Part shown: in pieces, positions 1-5,391 of the stretch | Numbering within the stretch: position 1 is the stretch's first letter | Layout of the letters: each line of letters starts with the position of its first letter | Assembly: GCA_913053795.1 (NCBI GenBank) | Contig: CAJXGZ010000170.1 | Span: 1 to 5,391, forward strand | Reading direction: 5' to 3' | DNA length: 5,391 bases | Source of the DNA: an uncultured Rhodospirillales bacterium | Lineage (GTDB): Bacteria > Pseudomonadota > Alphaproteobacteria > Rhodospirillales > 2-02-FULL-58-16 | The notes under the pieces: model-generated | Databases searched by the model: none | What the model saw: the letters and a program-made list of their open reading frames with translations, nothing else | What the model was told of the DNA's origin: nothing | Program-made: the position numbers and the translations under genes

Positions 1-60
1 AGTCCAAAACGCCGCCAAACGCTTGGAAACAAGTAGAATCAACGCCGTGCGCCATGTCCA

Positions 61-95
61 CAAAATTAAACCGGACAGTAGCGGGTCAAGTCCGG
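61..95 (-). terminator. Candidate intrinsic terminator of the argS-scpB operon
   Basis: On the minus strand a perfect 6-bp GC-rich inverted repeat (CCGGAC and GTCCGG, 71-76 with 90-95) encloses a 13-nt loop and is followed directly by TTTAATTTTG (70 down to 61). It lies about 62 nt past the scpB stop, where an operon terminator would be expected. The stem is short, the loop long and the T tract interrupted, so it may be a weak terminator or a decayed intergenic palindrome. Confidence 0.4.
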
Positions 96-114
96 GGGTG
101 ACGAAGGGAAGCGG

Positions 115-156
115 CTCTGCCCTCTGATTTTTGACCTCTGATCTCTGCCCTCCGTC
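115..156. repeat. Degenerate 7-bp tandem array downstream of scpB
   Basis: Six consecutive 7-bp units fit a CTCTGNN-like consensus on the plus strand. With A = CTCTGCC, B = CTCTGAT and C = TTTTGAC, the order from 115 is A, B, C, B, A, then a diverged CTCCGTC at 150-156. The array ends one base before the scpB stop codon. It would be purine-rich in the scpB transcript (GGCAGAG and ATCAGAG units). No function is assigned; it is seen directly in sequence. Confidence 0.75.
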
Positions 157-157
157 C

Positions 158-796
158 TTAGCCGCCGCCGGGGTCGAGGGGGTCGTCGAGGAGGTCGCTG
201 GTTTCTTCTTCCGCCTCTTCCGGCTCCGCGGCGTCGGCGTATTCGCGGTGGATGTCGATGGCGGCGCGGGAATCCAGCAGGCCCGCCGCCTTCAAATCGG
301 CGACGCCGGGAAGGTCGCCGGCGCTTTCCAGGCCGAAGTGATCGAGGAAGCCGTCGGTGACGCCCCAGGTCATCGGGCGGCCCGGGGTCTTGCGCCGCCC
401 GCGGGGGCGGATCCAGCCCGCCTCAAGCAGCACGTCGAGGGTTCCCTTGCTGACGCCGACGCCGCGGATATCCTCGATCTCGGCGCGGGTCACCGGCTGA
501 TGATAGGCGATGATCGCCAGGGTCTCCACCGTCGCCCGGCCCAACTTGCGCTTGACCTCCGGCGCCATGCTGAGCTGCTGGCCGAGATCAGGCGCGGTGC
601 GGAAGGCCCAGGCCTTGCCGGCTTTGTCGAGATGGACCCCGCGCTCGGCGTAATGGCTTTTCAATGCGCTGAGCAGCGCCTTCAGATCGGCGTCCTCGGG
701 CAGGCGGTTGGCGAGCGCCTTCTCCGGCAAGGGGGCGTCGGTGGCGAACAATACCGCCTCCAGAAGCCGCAAGTGCTGTTTATTCAGTTTGCTCAT
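158..796 (-). CDS. scpB: Segregation and condensation protein B
   Basis: This 212-residue protein is the winged-helix (kite) partner of ScpA; as a dimer it binds the ScpA kleisin and regulates SMC ring function. The N-terminal winged helix is at about 7-80 (LLEAVLFATDAPLPEKALA and following). The second winged helix carries the family core: RATVETLAIIAYHQPVTRAE (87-106), IEDIRGVGVSKGTLDVLLE (107-125), GWIRPRGRRKTPGRPMTWG (127-145) and FLDHFGLES (150-158). The tail beyond about 186 is strongly acidic (EPEEAEEE) and then Asp/Pro/Gly rich, poorly conserved and probably disordered. The ATG overlaps the scpA TGA by 4 nt, a classic coupled junction, and no strong Shine-Dalgarno is visible. Co-expression with scpA matches the known stoichiometric complex. 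The smc gene is not in the window. The gene ends with TAA, about 60 nt before a candidate terminator. Confidence 0.96.
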   Translation of the reverse strand: MSKLNKQHLRLLEAVLFATDAPLPEKALANRLPEDADLKALLSALKSHYAERGVHLDKAGKAWAFRTAPDLGQQLSMAPEVKRKLGRATVETLAIIAYHQPVTRAEIEDIRGVGVSKGTLDVLLEAGWIRPRGRRKTPGRPMTWGVTDGFLDHFGLESAGDLPGVADLKAAGLLDSRAAIDIHREYADAAEPEEAEEETSDLLDDPLDPGGG

Positions 797-1578
797 CGCT
801 TACCGTCTCTCAAGGCGCACACGTAGATGGGGGCGAAGACGCCGTCCTGGCGAATTCTGATCTTGCCCGAGCGCGCCATCTCAAGGCTGGCGGCGAAGGT
901 GGAGGCAAGGGCGGAGCGGGACTTCAAGCCGTCCTCCAGGCCGGGCGGCAAAAAGCGCGACAGGCTCGCCCAGTCGGGCGTGTTGCCGAGCAGCCCATGA
1001 AGCCGCTCAAGGGCCTCTTCGACGGTGTACAGCGTCCACGGCTTAATATGCAGCGTCGCGCCGCCTTCCTTGCGGCGCTTGATGTCGCCATAGGCTTTCA
1101 GCAGATCGAACAGGGTGACGTCGTAGACCGTCTCGCCGGAAAAGGCGAATTTTTCCGGCTCTCCCCTGGGGAAGAAATCAACGCCCAGACGGTCCCGCGC
1201 CAAGAGGCGGGCGCCGGCCTCCTGCATGGCTTCCAGGCGTTGCAATTGAAAAGCAAGCGCGGCGGCCATTTCCTCGCCGCTGGGTTCGTCCTCAGCCCCC
1301 ATGTCCGGCAGCAACAGGCGCGACTTGAGGTAAGCCAGCCACGCCGCCATCACCAGGTAATCGGCGGCCAGCTCAAGATTGACGCGGCTGGCCTCGGAGA
1401 CGAAAGCAAGATACTGATCCGCCAGTTGTAGAATGGAGATTTGCGTGAGGTCCACCTTCTGCTCGCGCGACAGCGTCAACAGCACGTCGATGGGTCCCTC
1501 GAAGCCGTCAATGTCGATGACGAACGGCGATGCGGCGGGGGCCTTCGCTTGTTCCTCGAAATCGTCCGTGTTTTCCAT
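793..1578 (-). CDS. scpA: Segregation and condensation protein A (kleisin of SMC-ScpAB)
   Basis: This 261-residue protein is the kleisin subunit that bridges the SMC heads and binds a ScpB dimer, organising and segregating the chromosome. The N-terminal SMC-neck-binding region has FEGPIDVLLTLSREQKVDL (26-44), the family signature. YLVMAAWLAYLKSRLLLP (74-91) is the second conserved helix. A variable middle region (about 95-180) is followed by a C-terminal winged-helix part, RSALASTFAASLEMARSGKI and then FAPIYV (221-253). The frame is open a further 22 codons upstream to 1644, but that stretch is Arg-rich, overlaps the protease gene and does not look like ScpA. The ATG at 1576-1578 is preferred: it gives the expected length and a 1-nt TGATG junction. 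Only a weak GGGA is seen 7 nt upstream. The stop overlaps scpB by 4 nt (ATGA). Assignment is very secure. Confidence 0.96.
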   Translation of the reverse strand: MENTDDFEEQAKAPAASPFVIDIDGFEGPIDVLLTLSREQKVDLTQISILQLADQYLAFVSEASRVNLELAADYLVMAAWLAYLKSRLLLPDMGAEDEPSGEEMAAALAFQLQRLEAMQEAGARLLARDRLGVDFFPRGEPEKFAFSGETVYDVTLFDLLKAYGDIKRRKEGGATLHIKPWTLYTVEEALERLHGLLGNTPDWASLSRFLPPGLEDGLKSRSALASTFAASLEMARSGKIRIRQDGVFAPIYVCALRDGKR

Positions 1579-2267
1579 CACTTGATCCCGAACAGGGTGA
1601 AAACGGCGTCGCTTAAAAACTCGGCCGGGGCGCCGATAAGCCACCAGAATACATTCAACTCAAGCCCGAGGCGGGCGCCGATCCACGGCACAATAAAGAT
1701 AGCGCCGAGGATAATGAAGAAACCGGCTCTCTCCAGCCGCGCCAGCCTCATCCCCAGAGCCCGCGGCAACAGCCCGACGGCGATGCGCCCGCCGTCCAGC
1801 GGCGGTATGGGCAACAGATTAAAAACGCAAAGAAGCATGTTGATCCAGACCGAATTATACAAGTTATGGCCGACCCACTGCTGGAGGTCTCCGGAAAGAA
1901 AAGGAAGCGCATGGAACAACGCCGCGGAAAACGCCGCCAGCAGCAAATTGGTTCCCGGCCCGGCGAAAGCCACCAGCACCATGTCGCGGCGCGGCTTATG
2001 GAGCCTGCCGAAATTCACGGGAACCGGCTTGGCGAAACCGAACATGATCTTGCCGCCCGACAGATATAAAAGCCCGGCGGGCAACAAAACGGTGCCGAAG
2101 AAATCGATGTGCCGGAGGGGATTGAAGCTCACCCGGCCCATCACATAGGCGGTGTCGTCGCCGAGGCGCCACGCCGCCCAGCCGTGGGCCGCCTCGTGCA
2201 GGGTGACGGCGAGAAGAATGGGGATCACCCACACCGAGGCGGCGAGCAGGATGCTGTTCGCGTCCAT
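1578..2267 (-). CDS. Site-2 protease family (peptidase M50) membrane metalloprotease
   Basis: This 229-residue polytopic membrane protein belongs to the zinc-dependent intramembrane M50 family. The HExxH zinc motif is present as HEAAHGW (24-30) in the first hydrophobic segment. A conserved block follows with SFNPLRHIDFFGTVLLP (47-63), then AFAGPGTNLLLA (100-111) in a further hydrophobic segment, and NLLPIPPLDGGRI (150-162), where Asp158 should be the third zinc ligand. Further hydrophobic stretches lie at about 183-194 and 204-212. It lacks a PDZ domain, unlike RseP, and resembles the short M50 proteins annotated only as site-2 protease family. All catalytic residues are seen, so activity is likely, but no substrate is known or implied by sequence. 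It overlaps nagZ by 1 nt (TAATG) and scpA by 1 nt (TGATG). A weak GGAAG lies 10 nt before the ATG, so expression may rely on coupling to nagZ. Confidence 0.93.
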   Translation of the reverse strand: MDANSILLAASVWVIPILLAVTLHEAAHGWAAWRLGDDTAYVMGRVSFNPLRHIDFFGTVLLPAGLLYLSGGKIMFGFAKPVPVNFGRLHKPRRDMVLVAFAGPGTNLLLAAFSAALFHALPFLSGDLQQWVGHNLYNSVWINMLLCVFNLLPIPPLDGGRIAVGLLPRALGMRLARLERAGFFIILGAIFIVPWIGARLGLELNVFWWLIGAPAEFLSDAVFTLFGIK

Positions 2268-3283
2268 TATAACAGGGCTTCCAGGCGGGCTTGGGCCGCC
2301 TCAACGTCCAACGGCTCCGGCTGACGCCGCATGGCTTCGGCGTTTTCCAGACGCCTGACGGCCTCAAAGCTCAACGGCGCGCAGGCGGACGCCACCGCCG
2401 TCATCTCCGTCATCTTGCCGTTGCAATGAAGAACGGCGTCACAGCCCGCCCTGAGCGACATATCCGTCCGCACGCCCATGTCGCCATAAAGGGCCCTCAT
2501 GGATAAATCGTCGGTAATCAGGAAGCCATCAAAACCGATGGAGCCGCGAATCACCCCGCCAATCACCGCGGCCGAGGTGGTGGCGGGAAGAATGGCGTCA
2601 ATGGCGGGGTAGACCACATGAGCCGTCATCGCCCAAGGCATGGCGTTCAGGGCCCTGAAAGGCGCGAAATCGATGTTCCTGAGATCCATGGGCATGGGCT
2701 CCACCATGGGCAAGGTCTTGTGGCTATCGACGGTGGCGCGCCCGTGTCCGGGAATATGCTTGATCACCGGCAGCACCCCGCCGTCGAACAAGCCCTCGCA
2801 CACCGCCCGGCCAAGGGTCGCCACCATCTCCGGCGTATCGCCATAGGCGCGGTCTCCGATAATGGGATCGGCGCCGGGTTGGGGCACGTCAAGCACCGGC
2901 GCGCAGTTTACCGTGACGCCGAGATCATAAAGATCGGCGGCGATCAGCCGGGCGTTCAGGCGGGCGGCCTCAACGGCGCGCGCCTCATCCTCGCGGGCGA
3001 TCTCGGCGAAGCGCGCGGCGGGCGGACGGGCGCGCCAATGGGGCGGCTTCAGGCGCGCCACGCGTCCGCCCTCTTGATCAATAAGGATGGGCGCGTCGAC
3101 GCGGTCCACGCAGCCGCGCAACTCCGCCGTCAAACGGCGCGTCTGATCGGGATCCTCGCAATTGCGGGCGAAAAGGATGAACCCTAAGGGATTGAACTCA
3201 GCGAAGAACCGCCGCTCGTCCTCGCTGAGCGCCGGTCCGGAACAGCCGAAAATCGCCGCAAGCGGTTTAGTGGCCTGCATCAT
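2267..3283 (-). CDS. nagZ: Beta-N-acetylhexosaminidase, GH3 family (muropeptide recycling)
   Basis: This 338-residue cytoplasmic glycosidase matches NagZ, which removes N-acetylglucosamine from GlcNAc-1,6-anhydroMurNAc muropeptides taken up during peptidoglycan recycling. The length fits the single-domain Gram-negative form. Visible motifs are IDQEGGRVARLK (68-79), KHIPGHG (175-181), the Asp-His catalytic dyad of this GH3 subgroup in VDSH (D186, H188) and ITDDLSM (256-262), whose first Asp (D258) should be the nucleophile by comparison with characterised NagZ enzymes. All key residues are present, so it is probably active. The gene abuts the SPOR gene stop with no gap. It begins ATG ATG; GGAGG lies 4 nt before the first and 7 nt before the second, so translation may really start at 3280. 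Its TAA stop overlaps the next start by 1 nt (TAATG). The product of this reaction feeds AnhMurNAc reuse and, in some bacteria, AmpR-type beta-lactamase induction, for which nothing is seen here. Confidence 0.96.
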   Translation of the reverse strand: MMQATKPLAAIFGCSGPALSEDERRFFAEFNPLGFILFARNCEDPDQTRRLTAELRGCVDRVDAPILIDQEGGRVARLKPPHWRARPPAARFAEIAREDEARAVEAARLNARLIAADLYDLGVTVNCAPVLDVPQPGADPIIGDRAYGDTPEMVATLGRAVCEGLFDGGVLPVIKHIPGHGRATVDSHKTLPMVEPMPMDLRNIDFAPFRALNAMPWAMTAHVVYPAIDAILPATTSAAVIGGVIRGSIGFDGFLITDDLSMRALYGDMGVRTDMSLRAGCDAVLHCNGKMTEMTAVASACAPLSFEAVRRLENAEAMRRQPEPLDVEAAQARLEALL

Positions 3284-4291
3284 CTAACCTCCGGGGTAGA
3301 CAATCAGGCACCCTACCTTTCTGGCTGACAAACCGTTGCATAATTTGCGCGACGCCCCTTCATTGGCGAGGGGACCGGCGCGCAGACGATAGAAAACGCC
3401 CTTGCCGGGTCCCAAATCGACTTTGGTGACAAAAAGCTCAAGCCCTCCAAGCATCTCAAAATGTGCGCCTGACAGACGCTCCCACTCTTTTTGCGCCCGC
3501 TCAGGCGTGCGAACGGCGGCCAGTTGAACCATGAAAAAGCCCTTGGAGCCGCCGCTGGTTTTTTTCGCCGAACCTGATTTTTTCGCCGAGAGCGCTTTCT
3601 TCTTGGCCAATTCAGCCCCTTTCGGCGGCGGAGGCGGCGACGGGACCTGCTTCGGCGGCTTGATGGAGAGAACATCCTTTTTGGTGGGCACGATGGGGGT
3701 GAGAATCTTCGGCGCCATGTTTTTTTGAGCTTTTTTCTTTTTTACAGGCGCTTTTGCAGAGGGCGCTTTTGCAGAGGGCGCTTTTGCAGAGGGCGCTTTT
3801 GCAAGAGGCTTCTTGACGACTTTCCGCATGTCCCCAGGCGCGGCGGGCGGCGGCGGCGGAAGCGGGAGTGACTTAGACATGCTGGAACCGGGCGGCGGCG
3901 GCGGCGTGGGAGCGGACGCAGGCGGCGGCAACGGCGTTTCAGGAGGCGGCAACAGGCGCTCAACCTGGGCGCCGCCGCTGACGCCTTCCATTTGCTCGTA
4001 GACTTTTTTGTCGCGGTCCGGCACTTCCATGCCGCCGGGCTTGTCGGGCCGCACCTTGATCGGTCCCCCCTCGGCCTTGATAATGGGAACGCCATCCCCG
4101 CCCACAAAACCGTCGGGCAAGCGTCCATCCATAAAAAACCAGACGGCGCCAACCGTCAGCAGAACCAGAACCGTCAACAGGCGGCCCCGCCGGCTTTTCT
4201 GCTTGGGAGCCTCCGGCACGGGCTCGAAGGCCAACGCCTCGGAGACGTTCGGGATGATCGGCTCGTCCGAAAAGCCATTTTCTTTTGTCAA
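3284..4291 (-). CDS. Membrane-anchored SPOR-domain protein with Pro/Lys/Ala-rich linker
   Basis: This 335-residue protein is a predicted bitopic inner-membrane protein with an envelope role, probably at the septum. Residues 1-37 are cytoplasmic and end in a basic patch (KQKSRRGR), residues 38-54 form one membrane helix, and the rest should be periplasmic. The linker (about 110-250) is low complexity, with three runs of five prolines (130-134, 145-149, 219-223), AKAPS repeats (164-182) and lysine-rich stretches. The C-terminal domain (about 251-334) begins FFMVQLAAVRTPERAQKEWERL and contains FYRLRAGPL, the typical SPOR pattern. SPOR domains are known to bind peptidoglycan glycan strands stripped of stem peptides, which are enriched at division sites. 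The start is TTG, overlapping the argS stop by 4 nt, with GGAGG 7 nt upstream; the next in-frame Met (54) lies at the end of the membrane helix, so TTG is preferred. The position between argS and nagZ is conserved in alphaproteobacteria. The domain call is firm; the exact role is inferred. Confidence 0.9.
   Translation of the reverse strand: MTKENGFSDEPIIPNVSEALAFEPVPEAPKQKSRRGRLLTVLVLLTVGAVWFFMDGRLPDGFVGGDGVPIIKAEGGPIKVRPDKPGGMEVPDRDKKVYEQMEGVSGGAQVERLLPPPETPLPPPASAPTPPPPPGSSMSKSLPLPPPPPAAPGDMRKVVKKPLAKAPSAKAPSAKAPSAKAPVKKKKAQKNMAPKILTPIVPTKKDVLSIKPPKQVPSPPPPPKGAELAKKKALSAKKSGSAKKTSGGSKGFFMVQLAAVRTPERAQKEWERLSGAHFEMLGGLELFVTKVDLGPGKGVFYRLRAGPLANEGASRKLCNGLSARKVGCLIVYPGG
3287..3292 (-). promoter_or_regulatory. 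Ribosome binding site of nagZ, inside the end of the SPOR gene
   Basis: The minus strand reads GGAGGT, made from the final Gly-Gly codons of the SPOR gene before its TAG. It lies 4 nt from the first ATG (3283) and 7 nt from the second (3280). The spacing favours the second ATG, which would give a 337-residue protein. Confidence 0.7.
3747..3803. repeat. In-frame 15-bp minisatellite, about 3.8 copies, encoding AKAPS
   Basis: Three identical consecutive copies of GGCGCTTTTGCAGAG (plus strand) occupy 3747-3761, 3762-3776 and 3777-3791, followed by a 12-bp partial copy at 3792-3803. On the coding minus strand each unit encodes five residues, giving AKAPS repeats at about residues 164-182 of the SPOR protein linker. 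Because the unit is a multiple of three, gain or loss of copies keeps the reading frame. Nucleotide-perfect copies suggest recent expansion by slippage or recombination. Confidence 0.95.
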
Positions 4292-5391
4292 CGCAACTCC
4301 TCCAGCGGGGTGATTCCGATAACCTTCAGTCCAGAGGCGATCACCTGGGCCGCCCCCTTGACGAGCGCAAGCCGCGCCCGGGTAAGCGCTTGATCGTCCT
4401 CAATAATAAAACGCAGACCGGCGTTGTCATTTCCCTTATTCCAAAGCGCATGGAAGCTCGCGGCCAAATCGCTGAGATAATAAGCGACCCGATGAGGTTC
4501 GTGCGCCAAGGCGGCGTTTTCCACCACCCTGGGCCAAGCCGCAATGATCTTGATCAAAGCAAGCTCGCCGGGATCGGTCAAGCGTAGAAATTCAGCCTTG
4601 GCCAATGCGGCGGGCTCCATCTCTGCTTCTCCCAATATCGGCGCGGCGTGACGGGCGGCGGAGCAGGCGCGGGCATGTGCGTAATGAACGTAAAAAACCG
4701 GATTCTCGCGGGACTGCTCCACAGCCTTGACCAGATCAAAGTCCAGGTGGGCGTCGTTCTTGCGGGTCAGCATGATAAAGCGCACCACATCGCGGCCCAC
4801 TTTGCCGATCACCTCGCGCAAGGTGACGAAGGAACCGGACCTTTTCGACATCTTCACCGGCGCCCCGTCCTCCAACAGATTGACCATCTGGCACAGCTTG
4901 ACGTCAAGGTCGCCTTCGCCCCCTGTCAACGCCTTGACGGCGGCCTGCATGCGCTTGACGTAGCCGCCGTGATCAGCCCCCCAAACATCGATCATGGACT
5001 TGAAGCCGCGCCGGTATTTATTCCGGTGGTAGGCGATGTCGGTGGCGAAATAGGTCCACGAACCGTCTGATTTCTTCAAGGGCCGGTCCACGCCGCAACC
5101 AAAATCGGTGGCCTTGAACAGGGTTTGCCGGCGCGGTTCCCAGTCGTCGGGTTTTCTGCCCTTCGGTGGTTCGAGAACACCTTCATAGATCAGACCGCGC
5201 CGGCTCAGGCTTTCCATGGCGATCTTGACGCCGCCACGGGCGACCAGTTGCCGCTCCGAGGTAAAAACATCATGCTTGACCCCAAGTGCCGCGAGATCGC
5301 TGCGAATCAGCGCCATCATCGCGTCAATGGCGAACAGTGAAAAAGGCTCCATCCAGTCTTGTTCGGGCGTGTCTTTCCATTTATCGCCATC
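4288..5391 (-). CDS. argS: Arginyl-tRNA synthetase, 5'-partial (C-terminal 367 residues)
   Basis: This class I aminoacyl-tRNA synthetase attaches arginine to tRNA-Arg in the cytoplasm. The frame stays open to the right edge, so the start and the N-terminal HIGH-type ATP-binding motif lie outside the window. The first in-frame ATG (5350-5352) is internal: the codons before it read DGDKWKDTPEQDW and run straight into conserved ArgS sequence. Visible signatures, counted from the first residue in the window, are VDRPLKKSDGSWTYFATDIAYH (about 101-122, quoted in part: DRPLKKSDG and YFATDIAYH), DVWGADHGGYVKRM (135-148), the KMSKS-type loop as KMSKRSG (180-186) and the start of the DALR anticodon-binding domain at NPVFYVHYAHA (about 231-241). 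The family is usually about 550-600 residues, so roughly 60 percent is present. The C-terminus EELR is complete. Its TGA stop overlaps the TTG start of the next gene. Assignment is near certain. Confidence 0.97.
   Translation of the reverse strand, partial: DGDKWKDTPEQDWMEPFSLFAIDAMMALIRSDLAALGVKHDVFTSERQLVARGGVKIAMESLSRRGLIYEGVLEPPKGRKPDDWEPRRQTLFKATDFGCGVDRPLKKSDGSWTYFATDIAYHRNKYRRGFKSMIDVWGADHGGYVKRMQAAVKALTGGEGDLDVKLCQMVNLLEDGAPVKMSKRSGSFVTLREVIGKVGRDVVRFIMLTRKNDAHLDFDLVKAVEQSRENPVFYVHYAHARACSAARHAAPILGEAEMEPAALAKAEFLRLTDPGELALIKIIAAWPRVVENAALAHEPHRVAYYLSDLAASFHALWNKGNDNAGLRFIIEDDQALTRARLALVKGAAQVIASGLKVIGITPLEELR
4297..4303 (-). promoter_or_regulatory. Ribosome binding site deciding the TTG start of the SPOR gene
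   Basis: The minus strand reads GGAGGAG here, within the last codons of argS (Glu-Glu). GGAGG ends 7 nt before the TTG at 4291-4289, an ideal Shine-Dalgarno spacing. No ATG or GTG gives a better option before the membrane helix. The overlap with the argS stop suggests coupled translation. Confidence 0.8.

Larger units (their letters stand above)
1..157. other. Gene-free region downstream of scpB
   Basis: No supported gene is present between the left edge and the scpB stop. The stretch holds the heptamer array, the candidate terminator hairpin and, at 3-27, a short inverted repeat (TCCAA with TTGGA). Short frames are open to the left edge on both strands, but none has a recognisable product or a convincing ribosome binding site. 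The tatA gene that often follows scpB in alphaproteobacteria does not begin here. Confidence 0.6.

Noticed and set aside
3..27. 5-bp inverted repeat TCCAA/TTGGA
   Set aside because: The stem is too short and the loop too long (15 nt) to distinguish from chance.
1..55. Minus-strand frame starting ATG at 53-55 and open to the left edge (MAHGVDSTCFQAFGGVLD)
   Set aside because: It has only 18 visible residues, no Shine-Dalgarno and a position directly after a terminator-like hairpin, and I recognise no family. It cannot be judged without sequence beyond the edge.
2..124. Plus-strand frame open from the left edge to a TGA at 122-124
   Set aside because: It could be the tail of a convergent gene, but the last third is translated from the hairpin and repeat sequence, and nothing conserved is visible.
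131..826. Long plus-strand frame opposite scpB
   Set aside because: It is an antisense shadow of a GC-rich gene; scpB on the other strand is unmistakable and this frame has no family features.
1579..1644. 22-codon N-terminal extension of scpA
   Set aside because: The frame is open, but the residues are Arg-rich, unlike ScpA, and lie inside the protease gene; the ATG at 1578 gives the normal length and a TGATG junction.
1441..2148. Plus-strand frame of 235 codons opposite the M50 gene and the start of scpA
   Set aside because: It spans the junction of two well-supported minus-strand genes and shows no motifs or ribosome binding site.
2618..3187. Plus-strand frame of 189 codons opposite nagZ
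   Set aside because: It is His/Arg/Gly-rich antisense shadow of nagZ, whose catalytic motifs are all in the minus-strand frame.
3742..4152. Alternative minus-strand frame within the SPOR gene (Arg-rich, QKRPL repeats)
   Set aside because: It is the out-of-frame reading of the minisatellite and proline linker; the repeats follow from the 15-bp unit, not from a second gene.

Overview
The window is a compact, GC-rich stretch of a bacterial chromosome, and every gene I can support is on the minus strand. Read in the direction of transcription (from 5391 down to 158) the order is: argS (5' end outside the window), a membrane-anchored SPOR-domain protein, nagZ, a small M50/site-2 family membrane metalloprotease, scpA and scpB. 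The order argS - SPOR protein - nagZ - scpA - scpB is a well-known alphaproteobacterial neighbourhood. With the composition and the protein sequences it points to an alphaproteobacterium, perhaps of Rhodospirillales type. That lineage call is an inference, because no rRNA or other marker is present.

The genes are packed as tightly as possible. Successive junctions overlap by 4 nt (argS/SPOR), abut with 0 nt (SPOR/nagZ), overlap by 1 nt (nagZ/M50), by 1 nt (M50/scpA) and by 4 nt (scpA/scpB). No internal promoter has room to sit outside coding sequence, so a single transcript with translational coupling is the simplest reading. Its promoter must lie upstream of argS, beyond the right edge.

Functionally the cluster joins arginyl-tRNA charging, envelope and septum biology (SPOR protein, NagZ muropeptide recycling, an intramembrane protease) and chromosome segregation (ScpA and ScpB, the kleisin and kite partners of SMC). 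The SPOR protein has a long low-complexity linker holding several proline runs and a 15-bp in-frame minisatellite that encodes AKAPS repeats.

The left 157 bases hold no gene I can support. They contain a hairpin with a T-rich tail, which is a candidate terminator for the operon, and a short array of degenerate 7-bp units. The tatABC genes that often follow scpB in alphaproteobacteria do not start here. I saw no RNA genes, CRISPR arrays, insertion sequences or obviously transferred DNA. This is a mostly ordinary housekeeping region; the M50 insertion, the linker repeat and the heptamer array deserve a second look.
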